Shown here: piece after piece, positions 18,170-32,469 of the stretch | How positions within the stretch are numbered: the first letter of the stretch is position 1 | Layout: each line of letters begins with the position of its first letter | The notes under the pieces: generated by a model | Seen by the model: the letters and a program-made list of their open reading frames with translations, nothing else | The model's database searches: none | Told to the model about the DNA's origin: nothing | From: Frigoribacterium sp. PvP032 | GTDB taxonomy: Bacteria; Actinomycetota; Actinomycetes; Actinomycetales; Microbacteriaceae | NCBI RefSeq assembly: GCF_017833035.1 | Contig: NZ_JAFIBM010000001.1 | Span: 2,687,762 to 2,751,761, forward strand | Length of the DNA: 64,000 nt | Reading direction: 5' to 3' | Translations under genes and position numbers: made by a program

Positions 18170-18269
18170 GTCGAGGGCGGGTCGCCTGCGTCGAGGGCGG
18201 GTCGCCGGCTACCCGCCCTCGGTGACGACGACCCGCCCTCGACGTACCCGGCGCTCTCTGCCGGGTACG
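18170..18269. repeat. Cluster of direct and inverted repeats
   Basis: GTCGAGGGCGGGTCG occurs twice in tandem (18170-18184 and 18190-18204) and once inverted (18229-18243), with a partial inverted copy at 18211-18221. A second stem, CGTACCCGGC (18243-18252) with GCCGGGTACG (18260-18269), follows directly. No ORF is convincing here. The array sits between a lipoprotein gene and the typA terminator. Confidence 0.75.
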
Positions 18270-18295
18270 TGGACGCGCTGCGTGGGCAGACAGCG

Positions 18296-18331
18296 AAGGA
18301 GGCGCCCCGCGCTGGTGCGGGGCGCCTCCTT
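18296..18331. terminator. typA terminator hairpin
   Basis: A perfect 15-bp stem, AAGGAGGCGCCCCGC (18296-18310) with its complement (18317-18331), and a 6-nt loop. It lies 38 bp beyond the typA stop on the minus strand. Confidence 0.8.
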
Positions 18332-18369
18332 CGTGACCTGGCCGGGTGGGCCCGATCGGGTGTCGCTCG

Positions 18370-20280
<1,911 letters not shown>

Positions 20281-20360
20281 GGATGAATTCCTTACGAGAA
20301 GAGTCAGGGGGAAGTGGTCGAGACGAAGCCCGGCGAGAACAGTCTACGGCACGTGGTAAA

Positions 20361-20400
20361 GGGGCCCTCCCCCGTGCTCTCGGCACGGGAGGAGGGCCCC
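20361..20400. terminator. Terminator of the peptide ABC operon
   Basis: GGGGCCCTCC (20361-20370) pairs with GGAGGGCCCC (20391-20400), and CCCGTGC with GCACGGG inside, giving a stem of about 17 bp with one bulge. It lies 31 bp beyond the stop of the ATPase gene on the minus strand. Confidence 0.78.
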
Positions 20401-20431
20401 CTCACGGGCGGGCTGCCCGGGTGTCAGCGGC

Positions 20432-22189
20432 TCAGCGGCCGAACTCGAACTGCGCGCCCGGGATGGCCTCGAGCAGCTCGCGGGTGTACTGCTGCGACGG
20501 GTTCGCGAAGATCTCGTCGGTGGTGCCCGACTCGACGATGCGGCCCTTCTGCATGACGCAGACGTTGTCGGCGATGAGCCGGACGACCGCGAGGTCGTGC
20601 GTGATGAAGAGGTACGTCAGGCCCAGCTCGGTCTGCAGGTCGGTGAGCAGGTCGAGCACCTGCCCCTGCACGAGCACGTCGAGGGCCGAGACGGCCTCGT
20701 CGAGCACGATCACGTCGGGCTTGAGCGCGAGCGCCCTCGCCACGGCGATGCGCTGACGCTGCCCGCCCGAGAGCTCGCCCGGGTAGCGGTTGACCATCGA
20801 GACGGGCAGCGACACCTGTTTCAGCAGCTCGTGCACACGGGCCTGACGGCTCTTGTGGTCGCCGATGCCGTGCGTGACGAGCGGTTCGGCGATCGTGTTG
20901 CCGACGCTGTACATCGGGTCGAGCGAGCCGTACGGGTCCTGGAAGACCGGCTGCACGCGGCGACGGAACCCGAAGAGCTCCGAGCCCTTCAGCGCCCCGA
21001 CGCTCTGGCCGTCGATCTTCACGGTGCCCGAGGTGATGCCCTCGAGCTGCAGCACCAGCTTGGCCACGGTCGACTTGCCCGAGCCCGACTCGCCGACGAG
21101 AGCCGTCGTCGTGCCGCGCGGGATCGAGAACGAGACGTCGTCGACGGCCCGCAGCTCGGTGGTCTTGAAGCCGCCCTGGCGGATCGCGTAGACCTTCGAG
21201 AGGTTCTCGACCTTGATGAACTCGGCGTTCGTGCGGCCGAGCTCCTCGCGCTGACGGGCACGGGCGATCAGGTCGGCGTCGTCCGCGCCCTCGTCGCTGA
21301 CCTCGCCCGCGTGGCTGTGCGTGGGCTCGATCGTCGACTGGATCCGACGGCTGGCGAGGCTCGGCGCCGCCGCCACGAGGCGCTTCGTGTAGGGGTGCTG
21401 GGGGTTGGCCAGGATCTCCTTCGAGGGACCGGACTCGACCACGCGGCCCTTGTACATGACCACGAGCTTCTCGGCACGCTCGGCCGCCAGGCCGAGGTCG
21501 TGCGTGATGAAGAGCACCGAGGTGCCGTAGTCGCGCGTCAGCGTCTCGAGGTGATCGAGGATGCGCCGCTGCACGGTCACGTCGAGGGCCGAGGTCGGCT
21601 CGTCGGCGATGAGCAGCTTCGGGTGCGACGAGAGGCCGATGCCGATCAGCACGCGCTGGCGCATGCCGCCCGAGAACTGGTGGGGGAACTGCTTGAGGCG
21701 CTGGTCGGCGTCGCCGAGCCCTGCCTCCTGCAGCACCTCGATCGCTCGCTGCCGCACCGCCTGCTTGCCCGTGGCGACGCCGTTCGCACGGATCGCCTCC
21801 TCGACCTGGAAGCCGATGCTCCACACGGGGTTGAGGTTCGACATCGGGTCCTGCGGGACGTAGCCGATGTCGCGACCGCGGATCGCCTGCATCTCGGCGG
21901 CGGAGGCCTTCGTGAGGTCCTTGCCCTCGAAGAGGATCTGACCGCCCGTGACCTCGCCGGTGCCGGGCAGCAGGTCGATGATCGAGGTCGCGGTGGTCGA
22001 CTTGCCCGAGCCCGACTCGCCCACGATCGCGAGGCGCTCGCCCGGCATCATGGTGAAGTCCACGCCGCGGACGGCGTCGACGTAGCCGGACTGCGTGCGG
22101 AAGCCGATCTTCAGGCCCTTGATCTCGAGCAGGGGGGTCGCGCCGGAGGCGGTGGACGCCTGGGCGGGTCGGGTGGAGGTGTCGCTCAT
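20432..22189 (-). CDS. Fused oligopeptide ABC transporter ATPase (OppD-OppF type)
   Basis: 585 residues, two complete ATPase domains in one chain. Domain 1: Walker [15 protein letters not shown], signature [16 protein letters not shown], Walker [17 protein letters not shown] charged linker follows at about residues 285-330. Domain 2: Walker [16 protein letters not shown], signature [16 protein letters not shown], Walker [14 protein letters not shown]. Both carry the HPYTKRL/QYTREL-type C-terminal segment of peptide importers. The ATG overlaps the upstream permease stop (ATGA). Energises import by the two permeases and binding protein that precede it. The Walker B of domain 2 is DEAVS rather than DEPTS, as is common in OppF. 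Confidence 0.95.
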   Translation of the reverse strand: MSDTSTRPAQASTASGATPLLEIKGLKIGFRTQSGYVDAVRGVDFTMMPGERLAIVGESGSGKSTTATSIIDLLPGTGEVTGGQILFEGKDLTKASAAEMQAIRGRDIGYVPQDPMSNLNPVWSIGFQVEEAIRANGVATGKQAVRQRAIEVLQEAGLGDADQRLKQFPHQFSGGMRQRVLIGIGLSSHPKLLIADEPTSALDVTVQRRILDHLETLTRDYGTSVLFITHDLGLAAERAEKLVVMYKGRVVESGPSKEILANPQHPYTKRLVAAAPSLASRRIQSTIEPTHSHAGEVSDEGADDADLIARARQREELGRTNAEFIKVENLSKVYAIRQGGFKTTELRAVDDVSFSIPRGTTTALVGESGSGKSTVAKLVLQLEGITSGTVKIDGQSVGALKGSELFGFRRRVQPVFQDPYGSLDPMYSVGNTIAEPLVTHGIGDHKSRQARVHELLKQVSLPVSMVNRYPGELSGGQRQRIAVARALALKPDVIVLDEAVSALDVLVQGQVLDLLTDLQTELGLTYLFITHDLAVVRLIADNVCVMQKGRIVESGTTDEIFANPSQQYTRELLEAIPGAQFEFGR

Positions 22190-23142
22190 CGACGGGCCCT
22201 CGCCTTCGGGTCGAGGGCGTCGCGCACGACGTCGCCCATCATCAGGAACGACAGCACCGTCACGCTCAGCGCGGCGGCCGGCCAGATCAGCGGCATCGGG
22301 GCGACCCGCAGGGACGACCGGGCGGCGTCGATGTCGTTGCCCCAGGACATGACCCCGCTGGGCAGGCCGATGCCGAGGAACGACAGCGTGGCCTCGGCCA
22401 CGATGAACGTGCCGAGCGACACGGTGGCGACGACGATCACCGGGGTGATCGCGTTCGGCACGACGTGGCGCAGGAGGATGCGGAACCGCGAGACGCCGAG
22501 CGCCGTCGACGCCATCACGTAGTCGCTGCTCTTCGCGCCGAGCACCGAGCCGCGCATGATGCGCGCGATCTGTGGCCAGGCGAACAGCGACAGCACGAGG
22601 GCGACGGTCAGCGGCGTGCGCGAGGGCAGCACCGACATGAGCACGATCGCGCCGAGCACGGTGGGGATGGCGAAGAAGATGTCGCCGATGCGCGAGACGA
22701 TCGCGTCGAGCCAGCCGCCGTAGTAGCCGGCGAGCGAGCCGATCACGATGCCGACGATCGTCACGATGACCGTGGCGAGGAGGCCGACGGTCAGGGAGGC
22801 GCGGGTGCCGTAGATCACCCGGGCGTAGACGTCGAGGCCCTGCAGGGTGAAGCCCATCGGGTGACCTGCCTCGGGGCCGCCGTTGCTCGAGCGGAGGTTC
22901 GCGCCCGACGTCGGGGACGTCGACGTGAACAGCTGCGGGAACACCGCGACGACGATGACGAGCAGGATCAGCACCGCGGAGATCCAGAACAGCGGGCGGG
23001 TCTTCATCGCGTCCCACGCGTCGTTCCAGCTCGAGCGGGGCTTCTCCGACTCGTCGACGGCGTCGACGGCCTTGAGCGGGGTGTCCTCGAGCGGCGCGAC
23101 GTAGTGGTCGGGCGAGAGGCCGGGGGTCGGGTTACTTGGCAT
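22186..23142 (-). CDS. Peptide ABC transporter permease (DppC/OppC type)
   Basis: 318 residues. An N-terminal OppC_N segment (WNDAWDAMKTRPLFWISAVLILLVIVV) precedes about five more membrane helices. The cytoplasmic EAA loop reads ALGVSRFRILLRHVVPNAITP. The C-terminus [15 protein letters not shown] is typical of DppC. The start overlaps the stop of the preceding permease by 11 bp and its own stop overlaps the ATPase start, so the subunits are translationally coupled. Substrate is unspecified; the family covers di- and oligopeptides and other solutes. Confidence 0.94.
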   Translation of the reverse strand: MPSNPTPGLSPDHYVAPLEDTPLKAVDAVDESEKPRSSWNDAWDAMKTRPLFWISAVLILLVIVVAVFPQLFTSTSPTSGANLRSSNGGPEAGHPMGFTLQGLDVYARVIYGTRASLTVGLLATVIVTIVGIVIGSLAGYYGGWLDAIVSRIGDIFFAIPTVLGAIVLMSVLPSRTPLTVALVLSLFAWPQIARIMRGSVLGAKSSDYVMASTALGVSRFRILLRHVVPNAITPVIVVATVSLGTFIVAEATLSFLGIGLPSGVMSWGNDIDAARSSLRVAPMPLIWPAAALSVTVLSFLMMGDVVRDALDPKARARR

Positions 23143-24061
23143 AGCGGATCCTCGGGTCGAGAACGGCGTAGAGCAGGTCCACGAGCAGGTTGGCCAGCAT
23201 GAAGATGATGACCATCACGGCGACGAACGACACGACGGTCGGGCCCTCGCCGAGCTGGATGGCCCGGTAGACCGTGCCTCCCACGCCCTGGATGTTGAAG
23301 ATGCCCTCGGTGACGATCGCGCCGACCATGAGCGAGCCGATGTCGACGCCCAGGTAGGTGATGACCGGGACCAGCGAGTTGCGCAGGATGTGCACGCCCA
23401 CGACACGGCGGCGGGACAGGCCCTTGGCCGTTGCCGTGCGGACGAAGTCGGCGCTCATGTTCTCGGACACGGAGGCGCGGGTGAGCCTCACGATGTAGGC
23501 GAACGACACGGACGCCAGCACGATGGCGGGCAGGACGAGCTCGTTCCACGGAGCCTGCGAGCTCACGGTGGTGCGGAAGAGGCCGAGCTGGATGCCGAAC
23601 ACGTACTGCAGCACGAAGCCGATGACGAACGTCGGCACCGAGATGAGCAGCAGGGACACGACCAGCGCGCTGTTGTCGAAGACCTTGCCCTTGCGCAGGC
23701 CGGCGACGAGGCCGACCAGGATGCCGGCGACGGCCTCGAAGAGGAGGGCCAGCATCGCGAGACGGAAGGTGATCGGGAACGCCCGGACCAGCTCGTCGAT
23801 GACCGGACGACCGGAGAAGGTCGTGCCGAGGTCACCCGTGAACAGCCCGCCGATGTAGAGCAGGTACTGCACGATGAACGGCTGGTCGAGGTTGTACTGG
23901 GCGCGGATGGCCTCGATGACCGCCGGGCTCGGCTGCTTCTCGCCGAAGAGCGCCGCCACGGGGTCGCCCGGCAGGGCGAAGACCATGAAGTAGATGAGGA
24001 ACGTCGCCCCGAAGAAGACGGGGATCAGCTGGAGGAGGCGCCGGCCGGTGTACCAGAGCAT
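23132..24061 (-). CDS. Peptide ABC transporter permease (DppB/OppB type)
   Basis: 309 residues. The N-terminus LWYTGRRLLQLIPVFFGATFLIYFMVFALPGDPVAAL is the DppB hallmark, with the EAA loop AKGLSRRRVVGVHILRNSLVPVITY and the C-terminal LLVDLLYAVLDPRIRY. Six membrane helices. Pairs with the DppC-type subunit encoded directly downstream. Follows the binding-protein gene after about 145 nt. Confidence 0.94.
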   Translation of the reverse strand: MLWYTGRRLLQLIPVFFGATFLIYFMVFALPGDPVAALFGEKQPSPAVIEAIRAQYNLDQPFIVQYLLYIGGLFTGDLGTTFSGRPVIDELVRAFPITFRLAMLALLFEAVAGILVGLVAGLRKGKVFDNSALVVSLLLISVPTFVIGFVLQYVFGIQLGLFRTTVSSQAPWNELVLPAIVLASVSFAYIVRLTRASVSENMSADFVRTATAKGLSRRRVVGVHILRNSLVPVITYLGVDIGSLMVGAIVTEGIFNIQGVGGTVYRAIQLGEGPTVVSFVAVMVIIFMLANLLVDLLYAVLDPRIRYAK

Positions 24062-24205
24062 CAGGCCGCCTCGGATTTCTGCGCGTGCATGGATGTCGCA
24101 ATCGTGTGGAGGAAGGAGGTGGACGCCCTTCGGGGGGCCCGGGACAGGATGACCTGCCCGGACCCCCCGGGGACGAGGAGAGAGGCTACGCCGCTCTCGG
24201 TGCTG

Positions 24206-25828
24206 CTAGCCCTTGGTGACCTCGTAGAAGAGGGGCACCGAGTTCCAGCCGAACTCCACGTTGTCGACCGTGTCGGCCCAGACGCCCGTGACGTTCGAGT
24301 ACCACAGCGGGACGACGGGCAGGTCCTGGAAGAGGACCTCCTGTGCCTGCTGGAAGTCGGCGGTCGCGTCCTCGGGCGAGGACGCCGCGGCGCCCTCGGC
24401 GAGCAGGCCGTCGAACTCGGTGCTGGTGTAGCGGCCGTAGTTCGAGCCGGCACCGGTCTGGTACAGCGGCGAGAGGAAGTTGTACAGCGAGGGGTAGTCG
24501 GCCTGCCATCCGGAGCGGAAGGCGCCGGTCATGGCGTCGTTGTCCTCGTCGTCGAGCAGCTCGGCGAAGGTCGGGTAGGACTGGCCCTCCGCCTTGATTC
24601 CGAGCGTGTCGGAGATGCTGTTCGTCGCGGCGTCGACCCAGTTCTGGTGGCCGCCGTCGGCGTTGTAGGCGAGGGTGAACGTCGTGTCGCCGTAGGGCGA
24701 GATGGCGTCGGCCTCGGCCCACAGCTCCTTGGCCTTGTCGGCGTCGTACGTCAGGACGTCCGAGCCCTCGAGGTCGTCCGAGTAGCCGTCGATGACCGGC
24801 GACGTGAAGTCCTTCGCCGGGGTGCGGGTGCCCTGGAAGATGACGTCGGTGATGTCGTCGCGGTTGATCGAGAGCGAGATGGCCTGGCGGCGCAGCTTGC
24901 CCTCCTCCGTCGTGCCGTCGAAGTGCTCGAGGTACTGCGGGATGGTGAACGACTGGAAGATCGCCGCGGGCTGGTTCACGTAACGGTCCGCGAAGTCGCT
25001 CTGGTAGGAGGCGAACTGGGCGTCCGGCACCTGGTCGAGGATGTCGAGGTTGCCCGACAGGGCGTCGGCGTAGGCCGCGTCCTGCGTGGTGTAGAACGTG
25101 ATCGTCAGGCCGCCGTTGACGGGCTTGCGCGGACCGTCGTAGTCGGGGTTCGTGACGAGCTTGATGTCCTGGTTGTGGGTCCAGGCGCCTTCGCTCTCGA
25201 GCATGTACGGGCCGTTGCCGACGGGGTTCTCGCCGAAGGCGTCGACGTCGTCGTAGAACGACTCGGGCAGCGGCGAGAAGGCCGAGTAGCCGAGGCGGAG
25301 GGGCCAGTCGGCGGCGGGCGCGGACAGCTCGACCGTGAACTCGGTGTCGCTGACGACCTCGAGCTGGAGGTCGCTGTCGGCCTCGGCGTCGTAGCCCGCG
25401 ATGTTGTCGAAGAAGTACGAGGCGCTCTGGGCGTTGGAGACCTGAGCGGCCCAGTTCCAGGCCTTCGTGAACGACTCGGACGTGACCGGCGTGCCATCGG
25501 TGAAGGTCTGGCCGTCCTTGAGCGTGATCGTCCAGAGCTGGTTGTCGTCGGACTCGATCGACTCGGCGGCGTCCATCTCGGACTCGCCGTCGGCGTTGTA
25601 CGAGACGAGGCCCGCGAACACGGAGTCGATGATCTTGCCGCCGCCGACCTCGGTGGTGTTCGAGGGGACGAGCGGGTTCTGAGGCTCGTTGCCGTTGGTG
25701 GTGATGATGGCACTGGAGTCGCCCGAGCCGCTGTCGCCCGAGTCCCCACCGCTGGCGCAGCCCGTGAGGACGAGTGCTGCCGTCCCCACGACGGCGATGG
25801 CCCCGAGGCCCATGCGCGTCTTCTTCAA
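24206..25828 (-). CDS. Peptide-binding lipoprotein (SBP family 5)
   Basis: 540 residues. Signal peptide with lipobox LVLTGC (C24), then a Gly/Ser-rich linker. Family 5 features: ESIESDDNQLWTITLKDGQTFTDGTPVT, LRRQAISLSINRDDITDVIF and a C-terminal domain with LPVVPLWYSNVTGVWADTV. It captures the substrate outside the membrane for the permease pair downstream. The gene order binding protein, B, C, fused DF on the minus strand is a complete importer. A candidate promoter lies 70 nt upstream. The low-complexity DSGDSGSGDSS linker is normal for these lipoproteins. Confidence 0.95.
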   Translation of the reverse strand: MKKTRMGLGAIAVVGTAALVLTGCASGGDSGDSGSGDSSAIITTNGNEPQNPLVPSNTTEVGGGKIIDSVFAGLVSYNADGESEMDAAESIESDDNQLWTITLKDGQTFTDGTPVTSESFTKAWNWAAQVSNAQSASYFFDNIAGYDAEADSDLQLEVVSDTEFTVELSAPAADWPLRLGYSAFSPLPESFYDDVDAFGENPVGNGPYMLESEGAWTHNQDIKLVTNPDYDGPRKPVNGGLTITFYTTQDAAYADALSGNLDILDQVPDAQFASYQSDFADRYVNQPAAIFQSFTIPQYLEHFDGTTEEGKLRRQAISLSINRDDITDVIFQGTRTPAKDFTSPVIDGYSDDLEGSDVLTYDADKAKELWAEADAISPYGDTTFTLAYNADGGHQNWVDAATNSISDTLGIKAEGQSYPTFAELLDDEDNDAMTGAFRSGWQADYPSLYNFLSPLYQTGAGSNYGRYTSTEFDGLLAEGAAASSPEDATADFQQAQEVLFQDLPVVPLWYSNVTGVWADTVDNVEFGWNSVPLFYEVTKG

Positions 25829-25894
25829 TGTTCCTCCTGATGCGGGAAAGGACGCGGCGGGGCCCCCATGAGCCTCGCCGCGTTGGATGCAGTC

Positions 25895-25900
25895 ACCCTA
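25895..25900 (-). promoter_or_regulatory. Candidate -10 box for the peptide ABC operon
   Basis: The minus strand reads TAGGGT here, with TTGGAG about 18 nt upstream as a weak -35. The leader to the start at 25828 would be roughly 60 nt and contains the AGGAGG ribosome site. The 25829-26090 gap is noticeably less GC-rich than its surroundings and holds no gene I can support. Confidence 0.35.
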
Positions 25901-26078
25901 AGCACCGCACTCAGCCATCTCCAAACCCCTGGGAGAACGGTTACACGACGGAAACCAACTCGCCGTTTCTTTGCGTCAGCAGTCGATCCGTTGCGCGGCA
26001 GCCGCCGGAGGCGCAAGGATCCGCTGCGAGAAATCAGACAGCTGCCGGGTATCATCCGCAGCCGACCAGGGCGTCCCG

Positions 26079-26084
26079 TACGAT
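26079..26084 (+). promoter_or_regulatory. -10 element of a leaderless promoter for the CPBP protease
   Basis: TACGAT ends 6 nt before the GTG at 26091 with no ribosome site between, the same arrangement as at 3883 and 8709. Confidence 0.55.
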
Positions 26085-26090
26085 CGGCGC

Positions 26091-26939
26091 GTGAGCGACA
26101 GAGACGACACGCTACCGCCAACGCCGGCGCCTACGCCACGGGACGGCGGGGCCGGCCCCCTCGACACGGGACGGGTCCGAACCGGCAGGGCGCGCCTCCG
26201 GGTCGAGATCGCGATCGTGCTCGGCCTGTCGCTCGGCGCCTCGGCCGTCTACTCGGTGCTGTCGATCGCCAACCGGCTGACCCGGGACGAGGCGCTGTCG
26301 CAGCAGACGGCGACGCTGAACTCCTCGCTCAGCGACCGCCCCGTCTTCGACCTGATCTACCAGCTGGTCGGCATCGCCGTCGACCTCGTGCCCGTGGCGC
26401 TCGTGGCGTACCTGCTCTGGAACGAGGCCCGCCCGCACCTCGGCCGCCTCGGGGTCGACTTCTCGCGCGCCGGCCGCGACGTGCTCGGCGGCGCAGGGCT
26501 GGCCCTCGCCATCGGCATCCCGGGCATCGGGCTCTACCTCGTCGGCAAGGCCCTCGACCTGACCGTGACCGTGGTGCCGACCGACCTCGCGGCCGAGTGG
26601 TGGACGGTGCCCGTGCTGCTGCTCTCGGCGCTGCGGGCGGGCGTGACCGAGGAGGTCATCGTCGTCGCCTACCTCTTCGCCCGGCTGCGCGACCTGGGCT
26701 GGCGCACCTGGCCGATCATCGTCGCGGCAGCGCTGCTGCGCGGCAGCTACCACCTGTACCAGGGCTTCGGCGCCTTCGTCGGCAACGTCGTGATGGGGCT
26801 GGTCTTCGGCTGGCTCTACACGCGGACCGGCCGGGTGCTGCCGCTCGTCGTCGCGCACCTCCTGATGGACGCGGCCGTGTTCGTCGGCTACCCGTGGGCC
26901 GCGACGACGTTCCCGGCCGCCTTCGGCCTGCCCTCCTAG
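26091..26939 (+). CDS. CPBP-family intramembrane glutamic protease
   Basis: 282 residues from a leaderless GTG. A disordered Pro/Asp-rich N-terminus of about 35 residues precedes eight hydrophobic segments. The Abi/CPBP motifs are visible: motif 1 RAGVTEEVIVVAYLFARL with the catalytic Glu pair, motif 2 RGSYHLYQGFGAF (His) and motif 3 VVAHLLMDAAVF (His plus Asp). The usual Arg of EExxxR is not at its standard place; AYLFAR has one four residues later. Family roles include prenyl-protein processing and bacteriocin immunity. No partner is evident next to it. Confidence 0.85.
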   Translation: MSDRDDTLPPTPAPTPRDGGAGPLDTGRVRTGRARLRVEIAIVLGLSLGASAVYSVLSIANRLTRDEALSQQTATLNSSLSDRPVFDLIYQLVGIAVDLVPVALVAYLLWNEARPHLGRLGVDFSRAGRDVLGGAGLALAIGIPGIGLYLVGKALDLTVTVVPTDLAAEWWTVPVLLLSALRAGVTEEVIVVAYLFARLRDLGWRTWPIIVAAALLRGSYHLYQGFGAFVGNVVMGLVFGWLYTRTGRVLPLVVAHLLMDAAVFVGYPWAATTFPAAFGLPS

Positions 26940-27255
26940 GAGGCGCCTCCACGGCCACGGCACCTGGCCGACCCCGGCCAGGCGGCCAGCCCGACGCGGA
27001 TCCGTTGCGACCTCGTCGCAGGCACGCACTCCCCCTTGACACCCGTCCGGGGGACGCGTCTCATGGTCGGTGCGGCGCGAGGCGTCGTGCCAGTTCCACA
27101 CGCACCACCTCGATCGTCTCCCGGGTGCCGCTCGGGACGGTCCCCGTCACGCGAGCGCCCTCCGCGCCGCTCGGGGACCGGCACCCGCGGAGACCACGGG
27201 GGCGCCGCCTGGCCGCTGACGGGATCAGCAGCCGGACGGCGCCCCGCTCCCGTGC
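26940..27255. other. Intergenic region without a recognisable gene
   Basis: About 316 nt between the convergent CPBP gene and gcvP. No credible ORF or RNA gene is visible. It contains an interrupted inverted repeat, CGGGTGCCG plus GGTCCCCG (27122-27146) against CGGGGACCGGCACCCG (27172-27187), which may terminate gcvP transcription. An isolated TTGACA at 27036-27041 has no matching -10 box. Confidence 0.5.
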
Positions 27256-30185
<2,930 letters not shown>

Positions 30186-30189
<4 letters not shown>

Positions 30190-30563
30190 TCGGCGGTGAG
30201 GGCGACGTACTCGTCGCGCGAGAGGAGGGACAGGCCGTCGGTGCTCGACAGGGTGATCTTGATCAGCCAGCCCTCGCCGAACGGGTCGCTGTTGACGAGG
30301 TCGGGGCTGTCGACGACGGCCTGGTTCGCCTCGAGCACGGTGCCGAGCGCGGGGGCGTAGAGCTCGCCGACCGACTTGGTCGACTCGATCTCGCCGACGA
30401 CCTTGCCGGTCTCGACCTCGGTGCCCTCGGCGGGCAGGTCGACGTAGACGACGTCGCCGAGCTTCTCGGCGGCGTAGTCGGTGATGCCGACGGTGGCGGT
30501 GTCGCCGTCGATGAGCAGCCACTCGTGCTCGGAGGTGTACTGCAGGGCGGTGAGATCGGTCAT
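30186..30563 (-). CDS. gcvH: Glycine cleavage system H-protein (lipoyl carrier)
   Basis: 125 residues, standard length. The lipoyl attachment site lies in [15 protein letters not shown], with K63 as the modified lysine. The N-terminus [20 protein letters not shown] is typical. It shuttles the aminomethyl intermediate between GcvP, GcvT and Lpd. Located 97 nt after gcvT and overlapping gcvP. No lipoate ligase or lpd gene is in this window. Confidence 0.97.
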
Positions 30564-30660
30564 GGCCGGTCCTTTCGAGGAGGCAGGGGCGCCGAGGAGG
30601 CGACGGCTGGAGCTTCGGCTGGGGGGAGGAGGGTCGAGGAGGCGGTCGTGCGGGAGCAGG

Positions 30661-31989
30661 TCAGGAACGCTTGTAGAACGGCAGCGACACGACGGACGCG
30701 GGGATCGCGGTGCCGCGGACGTCGACGGCCAGCGCGGGGCCGCGGTCGACGACCTCGGGGTCGACGAACGCCATGGCGACGGGGTGGCCGAGGGTGGGCG
30801 ACAGGGCGCCGCTCGTGACCTCGCCGACGACGGTGCCGTCGTCGGTGACGACCGCGTAGCCGGCCCGTGCGGCACGGCGGCCCTCGAGCGTGAGGCCGAC
30901 GAGCACACGGGCGTCGGGGGCAGGCTCGACGCCCGCCTTGCCCACGAACTCCTTCGAGGTGTCGACCACGCGGCCGAGGCCGGCCTGGGCGGGGCGGACC
31001 TCGAGGCCGAGCTCGTGGCCGTAGAGCGGCATCCCGGCCTCGAGCCGGAGGGTGTCGCGGCTGGCCAGCCCGGCGGGGACGAGGCCGCGCGGGCCGCCCG
31101 CCTCGGCCAGGGCGCCCCACAGCTCGGGTGCGAGCTCGGGCGCGAGGTAGAGCTCGAAGCCGTCTTCTCCCGTGTAGCCGGTGCGGGCGATCAGCACGGG
31201 GGCGTCGTCGAAGGTGCCCTGGAGCACGCGGTAGTAGCGCAGCGTCGACAGGGGCGCGTCGGGCTGCAGCCGGTCGGCGGTGACGAGCTCGTCGAGCACA
31301 CCCTCGGCCGCGGGGCCCTGGATCGCGATGAGCGCGGTGTCGTCGCTCTCGTCGTCGACCGTGACGTCGAAGCCGTGCGCCCGGCTCGCGAGGGCGCCGA
31401 ACGCGGCGTCGCGGTTCGAGGCGTTGGCGACGACGAGGTAGTCGTGCTCGTCGAGGCGGTAGACGACGAGGTCGTCGACGATGCCGCCCTCGGGGCTGAG
31501 AAGCAGCGAGTACTTCGCCCGGCCGACCGCGATGGTCGAGAGGGTGCCCGCGAGCGCCGCGTCGAGGAACGCCCCGGCGTCGGGCCCGACGACGGCGATC
31601 TCGGCCATGTGCGACAGGTCGAACAGCCCGGCGGCGGTGCGCACCGCGTGGTGCTCGGCCAGGTCGGAGCTGTAGCGGACCGGCATCTGCCAGCCGGCGA
31701 AGTCGGTGAAGCTGGCGCCGGCGGCGACGTGGACGTCGTGGAGGGGGCTGAGCCGCTCCTCCTGCTCGTCGGCGACGGCCTCCGCGTCCACCGCGTCGAC
31801 GAGGTCGAGGGGCGCACCGTCGGCGGTCGCGACGCCCTCGGTGCCGTCGTCGGCGAGCGGCAGGTCGCCGGTCGTGGTGTCGGGGCCGACAGCGTCACGC
31901 ACGTCGGCGGCGTCAGGCTGTTCAGCAACACCGTGCTCGGCGTCGTCGGGGCCGGGGGCGGCGGGCAGGTTCGAGGATGCGTCGGACAT
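30661..31989 (-). CDS. gcvT: Aminomethyltransferase, T-protein, with N-terminal extension
   Basis: 442 residues. The core (from about residue 80, [27 protein letters not shown]) is a complete folate-dependent Gcv[27 protein letters not shown] and [11 protein letters not shown] are present. It transfers the methylene group to tetrahydrofolate and releases ammonia. Typical GcvT is about 360-375 residues; here about 75 acidic Asp/Ala/Glu-rich residues precede the core. The ATG has AGGAG 7 nt upstream, supporting this start rather than an internal one. First gene of the operon, with a glycine riboswitch in its leader. Confidence 0.95.
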   Translation of the reverse strand: MSDASSNLPAAPGPDDAEHGVAEQPDAADVRDAVGPDTTTGDLPLADDGTEGVATADGAPLDLVDAVDAEAVADEQEERLSPLHDVHVAAGASFTDFAGWQMPVRYSSDLAEHHAVRTAAGLFDLSHMAEIAVVGPDAGAFLDAALAGTLSTIAVGRAKYSLLLSPEGGIVDDLVVYRLDEHDYLVVANASNRDAAFGALASRAHGFDVTVDDESDDTALIAIQGPAAEGVLDELVTADRLQPDAPLSTLRYYRVLQGTFDDAPVLIARTGYTGEDGFELYLAPELAPELWGALAEAGGPRGLVPAGLASRDTLRLEAGMPLYGHELGLEVRPAQAGLGRVVDTSKEFVGKAGVEPAPDARVLVGLTLEGRRAARAGYAVVTDDGTVVGEVTSGALSPTLGHPVAMAFVDPEVVDRGPALAVDVRGTAIPASVVSLPFYKRS

Positions 31990-32094
31990 CTGCGGACTCC
32001 TGGGTGGACGGCCCGGCACCAGGTGACTCGGCCGGGATCGGCGTCGTGCAGCACCTGCACGACGGGGACGCGCACGGCACGGCGGAGCCGTGGT

Positions 32095-32325
32095 CGTGCA
32101 CCCCCTCTGTCATGGGCCTGAGAGCTTCGTCGGCCGCGAAGGCCGACTTTCACCGTGGGCGAGGAGGCGGTGCCGGCGACGCTCGCGCGCCTGCAGGTGC
32201 CCCCTGCTTTTCAGAGTGGCCAGTCCGTCGCGGTACGCGGTACCTGAGAGATTGGCGGGGAGCTTGCTCCTTCGGTGCCCGGCGGCGCAGCATCGTGCGC
32301 TCCGGGGCTCTCCCGCGACGTGTTC
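32095..32325 (-). promoter_or_regulatory. Tandem glycine riboswitch in the gcvT leader
   Basis: On the minus strand the distal aptamer (about 32200-32325) shows GCGGGAGAGCCCC, CACCGAAGGAGCAA, AATCTCTCAGGTACC and CCACTCTGAAAAGC. The proximal aptamer (about 32095-32175) shows CACGGTGAAAGTCGG, GAAGCTCTCAGGCCC and ATGACAGAGGGGG. The repeated 'CTCTCAGG ... ACAGAG/ACTCTGA' signatures are diagnostic of glycine aptamers, and the downstream genes encode glycine cleavage. Between the second aptamer and the ATG at 31989, sequences such as GTGCAGG/CCTGCAC around 32040-32065 could form the expression platform. Confidence 0.92.
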
Positions 32326-32399
32326 GTGGCCCGGTGTTCTGTTGTGGCGCTCACCCTACAGCGGGCGTGTGTCAGCGGTGTTTCGGGTCGAGACGACGA

Positions 32400-32429
32400 A
32401 CGCCCCGGCAGTGGTCACGGTCGGGGCGT
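32400..32429. terminator. Hairpin after the SseB-like gene
   Basis: ACGCCCCG (32400-32407) pairs with CGGGGCGT (32422-32429), 41 bp past the stop of the minus-strand gene at 32470 and ahead of the riboswitch. This fits termination insulating the gcv promoter. Confidence 0.55.
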
Positions 32430-32469
32430 CCTGGTGGTCCTGGCCTGCTCGGCGGCGAGGCCTGTGCGC

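Noticed and set aside
23390-25840. 816-residue plus-strand ORF
   Set aside because: Antisense to the peptide-binding protein and permease; Val/Asp/Arg-rich noise.
27036-27065. Isolated TTGACA as a promoter
   Set aside because: No -10 at proper spacing and no gene downstream in that orientation.
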